DNA of 64,000 nt from Parafrankia sp041008525 (GTDB lineage: Bacteria > Actinomycetota > Actinomycetes > Frankiales > Frankiaceae): contig NZ_JBFLUG010000021.1 in assembly GCF_041008525.1 (NCBI RefSeq), positions 1 to 64,000 on the forward strand. Direction: 5' to 3'. The position numbers were made by a program, and so were the translations under genes. Under the pieces are notes generated by a model. It did not search any database and was not told the DNA's origin. It saw only the letters and a list, made by a program, of their open reading frames with translations. This document shows, one piece after another, positions 61,644 through 64,000 of the stretch. Positions within the stretch are counted from its first letter, which is position 1; each line of letters opens with the position of its first letter.

Positions 61644-62267
61644 ATGGCGATGGATCCTGCCGGTGGCGTCGTGGCCGGTCCGGACGGCGTGCTGCGCTGC
61701 CCGTGGGCGCAGTCCACACCGTTGTATGTCGAGTACCACGACACCGAATGGGCCCGGCCCGTCCGGGACACCGCGGGCCTGTTCGAGCGCCTGGCACTGG
61801 AGGCGTTCCAGTCCGGTCTGTCGTGGCTGACCATCCTCCGCAAGCGGCCCGCGTTCCGTGCCGCCTTCGCCGGTTTCGACCCGGCGGCGGTGGCCGCGTT
61901 CGGTGAGGACACGGTGGAGGCACTTCTGCAGGACGCCGGCATCGTCCGCAACCGGCGCAAGATCGAGGCGACGATCGCCAACGCCCGCGCCGTCCTCGCG
62001 CTGGACGAGCCGCTGGAGGACCTCGTGTGGTCCTTCGCGCCCTCGGCCCCCCGGCCCGTCCCACGCACCCTCGCGGACGTGCCGGCGATCACCGACGAAT
62101 CACAGTCGCTGGCCAGGGCGCTTCGCCGCCGGGGCTTCGTCTTCATCGGCCCGACCACCGCCTACGCACTCATGCAGGCGTGTGGGCTGGTGGACGACCA
62201 CCTCGCCGGCTGCGTCGCCCGCACCACCACTGCCACCACGACCACCACCACCGCGCCGCACAGTTAG
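61644..62267 (+). CDS. tag: DNA-3-methyladenine glycosylase I
   Basis: A 207-residue HhH-family base-excision enzyme of the Tag type. N-terminal 'RCPWAQ' (Cys19) and 'YHDTEW' (His32) and C-terminal 'DDHLAGC' supply the zinc ligands of the family; 'FQSGLSWLTILRKRPAFR' is the conserved core around the base pocket. It removes 3-methyladenine from alkylated DNA. The C-terminus ends in a run of threonines encoded by ACC/ACG repeats, not conserved in the family. It lies 76 bases after add. Confidence 0.92.
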   Translation: MAMDPAGGVVAGPDGVLRCPWAQSTPLYVEYHDTEWARPVRDTAGLFERLALEAFQSGLSWLTILRKRPAFRAAFAGFDPAAVAAFGEDTVEALLQDAGIVRNRRKIEATIANARAVLALDEPLEDLVWSFAPSAPRPVPRTLADVPAITDESQSLARALRRRGFVFIGPTTAYALMQACGLVDDHLAGCVARTTTATTTTTTAPHS

Positions 62268-62334
62268 CCGCGGAAGGGCGCCGGCAGACGACCATGCTCA
62301 CCCCGCCGCTGGTCTCCCGCGGCGACGCCCCGGG

Positions 62335-63660
62335 TCAGGTCATCCAGCTGCGCGGGCCGAAGGTCTGCACGGAGCGGGCGGCGACCCGGGACGCCTCGCC
62401 GAGCGATCCGACCAGCTCGTCGGTCGCGAGCGCACCGTGGGCCATCAGCCAGGCGAACGCGCCGTGGAAGACGTCACCGGCGCCCAGGGTGTCGCGGGCG
62501 GTCACCACCGGAGGCAGGACGTAGCCGCGCCGGTCGGTGGTCGCCCAGCGGATCGGCCCCGGCCCGTCGGTCACCGCGACGAAGAACGGCCCGTACCGCA
62601 GCAGCAGGTCCAGAATGTCCGCGGCCGGGTCGAAGCCCGGTGGCCGGAAGGCGGTGGAGCAGATCACCACGTCGACGAACGGCAGGATCTGCTCGGTGCC
62701 CGGCTTCCAGCTGCCGCCGTCGAGCAGGACCGGGGGGCCACCGCCGCGCAGCGTCCGCAGCAGGCCGACCGCGGCGTCCACCTGGTGGCCGTCCACGAGC
62801 ACCACGTCGGCGTCGGCGACGGCTGCCGCCGCGGCGGTGTTCGCCGTGCACCGCGGCACCATGCCGTGGGTGGACGTCACGGCCCGCTCCCCGGTCACGG
62901 AGGTCACCATCACCGCCGACATGGGCAGCGCGTAGGACATCAGGGACGCCCCGGTCGGGTGGGCCGCGGCCACCTTCGGCCCGGCGGGCCCGCTTCCGGC
63001 GGGCGCTCCCGCGGCCCCGCTGTGCCCGCCCGCACCGCCGTGCCCGTTAACACCGCCAGGGCCGCCGGCACCGCCGTAGCCGGGGTGCCCGCCGTGCCCT
63101 GGGTACGCGCCGTGCCCGGCACCGTTGTGCCCGGCACCGTTGTGCCCGGCACTGCCGGGCCCGCCCAGGCCGCTGTGCCCGAGGGTGCCGCCGTGGCCGA
63201 CCGGGCCGAGGGGAGCGCCGCCGGGCGCCACCGGCCCTGGCAGGCCCCGGCCGGAGCGGATGCCGCTGGCCCTGACCACCGCTGGCTTGTGCAGCCGGCC
63301 GGGCCGGCCGCTGTGCGGCCCGCCGCCGGCGGTCGCGCCCGGTGCGGCGAGTGCCCCGTAGGGACCCGCAGCCGGGTCGGTGCCGGCCCCGGCGCCGCTC
63401 GGTTCCGGCACCAGTTCGATGTGTCGGACCCCGGAGCGGGCCAGATCGTCGTGCACCAGCGCCGCGGCCGGCGAGGTGCCGATCGCGCTCACCAGACAGG
63501 CCCGTCCGCCGAGGTAGGCGAACGTGACCGCCGCGTTCGTCGCCGGCCCACCCGCGTTCATCACGAAATCCCGGGCCACACACTTCTCGTCGGCACCCGG
63601 AAGCTGGTCCACCAGGTAGATGGAATCCAGCGTCGTCAGGCCGACGAACACGCCTTTCAT
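62335..63660 (-). CDS. PfkB-family carbohydrate/nucleoside kinase with a large Gly/His-rich insertion
   Basis: A 441-residue ribokinase-like protein. Residues 1-85 hold the sugar-binding half ('MNAGGPATNAAVTFAYLGG'), and 236-441 hold the catalytic half with 'DTLGAGDVFHGAF' (anion hole and catalytic Asp). Residues about 88-235 are a low-complexity insertion rich in Gly, Ala, Pro and His, with at least nine His between 156 and 213. Typical family members are near 300 residues and lack it. The sugar substrate is unknown. ATG 63660 is the only sensible start. It converges on tag. Confidence 0.85.
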   Translation of the reverse strand: MKGVFVGLTTLDSIYLVDQLPGADEKCVARDFVMNAGGPATNAAVTFAYLGGRACLVSAIGTSPAAALVHDDLARSGVRHIELVPEPSGAGAGTDPAAGPYGALAAPGATAGGGPHSGRPGRLHKPAVVRASGIRSGRGLPGPVAPGGAPLGPVGHGGTLGHSGLGGPGSAGHNGAGHNGAGHGAYPGHGGHPGYGGAGGPGGVNGHGGAGGHSGAAGAPAGSGPAGPKVAAAHPTGASLMSYALPMSAVMVTSVTGERAVTSTHGMVPRCTANTAAAAAVADADVVLVDGHQVDAAVGLLRTLRGGGPPVLLDGGSWKPGTEQILPFVDVVICSTAFRPPGFDPAADILDLLLRYGPFFVAVTDGPGPIRWATTDRRGYVLPPVVTARDTLGAGDVFHGAFAWLMAHGALATDELVGSLGEASRVAARSVQTFGPRSWMT

Positions 63661-63699
63661 GGGCCCATTATCCGGCCTGGGCCGGAGTGGGCGGCCTGT

Positions 63700-64000
63700 T
63701 CAGGCGGGGGTGTCGAACCCGGCGAACAGGTCGCGGGGCCGCAGGACACGGGCCGCTTCCGTGATGGATCCGGACAAGGAGGGATAGATCGAGAAGGTGT
63801 GTGCGACCTGGTCCACTGTCAGACCGTTCTCTACTGCGAGTGAAATTGAGAGGATCAGTTCACTTGCACGCGGAGCAACGATGACGCCACCGAGGACGCT
63901 GCCACTTCCGGGCCTACAGAACAACTTCACGAAACCATCCGCAATCCCCATCATCTTCGCGCGGGGATTTCGGGCCAGTGGCACCGTCGTGACCTCGGCG
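63700..64000 (-). CDS. NAD(P)H dehydrogenase of the flavoprotein disulfide-reductase family, C-terminal part
   Basis: The frame runs off the right edge of the window, so the N-terminus is missing. The visible 100 residues are the dimerisation domain of a pyridine-nucleotide disulfide reductase ('GFVKLFCRPGSGSVLGGVIVAPRASELI'). The usual active-site HxxxxE near the end is replaced by 'YPSLSGSITEAARVL', as in the Rv3303c/LpdA-type quinone reductases of actinobacteria, so it is probably not a true dihydrolipoamide dehydrogenase. Confidence 0.85.
   Translation of the reverse strand, partial: AEVTTVPLARNPRAKMMGIADGFVKLFCRPGSGSVLGGVIVAPRASELILSISLAVENGLTVDQVAHTFSIYPSLSGSITEAARVLRPRDLFAGFDTPA

Overview
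The window is very GC-rich, with G or C at nearly every third codon position, DtxR/IdeR-type iron boxes, GTG starts and actinobacterial gene families (SCO4848-type membrane protein, mycobactin-type salicylate enzymes, MbtH, Rv3303c-type flavoprotein, eukaryotic-like Ser/Thr kinases). It is an actinobacterial chromosome. Frankia or a close relative is my best guess, but no rRNA or other marker is present to prove it.

Layout. 0-2.6 kb: an accessory patch with the tail of an IS1380-like transposase, a DUF433/DUF5615 toxin-antitoxin pair lying between a decayed and an intact copy of a small membrane-protein gene, and a membrane protein. 2.6-8.4 kb: a probable catabolic locus with two near-duplicate short-chain dehydrogenases around a VOC-fold protein, a TetR regulator fused to an aldo/keto-reductase domain that has lost its catalytic residues, and a divergent Rieske oxygenase. 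8.5-12.6 kb: a RecQ helicase with a phosphoribosyltransferase-like tail, two gene remnants (a siderophore-permease tail and a frameshifted membrane protein) and a lipoprotein.

12.8-53.7 kb is the heart of the window: a complete-looking mixed-ligand siderophore locus. It encodes an ornithine N5-monooxygenase, a FecE/FecC/FecD importer, a heterodimeric ABC exporter, MbtH, a salicylate synthase fused to ArCP-Cy-A-PCP, a salicylate-AMP ligase, a single 7101-residue five-module NRPS, a siderophore-binding lipoprotein and a hydroxyornithine formyltransferase. Eight iron-box-like palindromes sit at the transcription-unit boundaries. Hand-read adenylation codes suggest salicylate, a cysteine-like residue cyclised to an azoline, Gly, D-Thr, N-methyl-N5-hydroxyornithine, an ornithine-type residue and a final D-residue (possibly formyl-hydroxyornithine). 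The assembly line has oddities: one condensation domain lacks HHxxxDG, and the protein ends in an epimerase with no thioesterase.

53.7-64 kb is ordinary chromosome: two Ser/Thr kinases, nucleoside salvage genes (cytidine deaminase, thymidine phosphorylase, adenosine deaminase), 3-methyladenine glycosylase I, a PfkB kinase with a long Gly/His-rich insertion, and the end of a flavoprotein disulfide reductase. No tRNA, rRNA or CRISPR array was seen.
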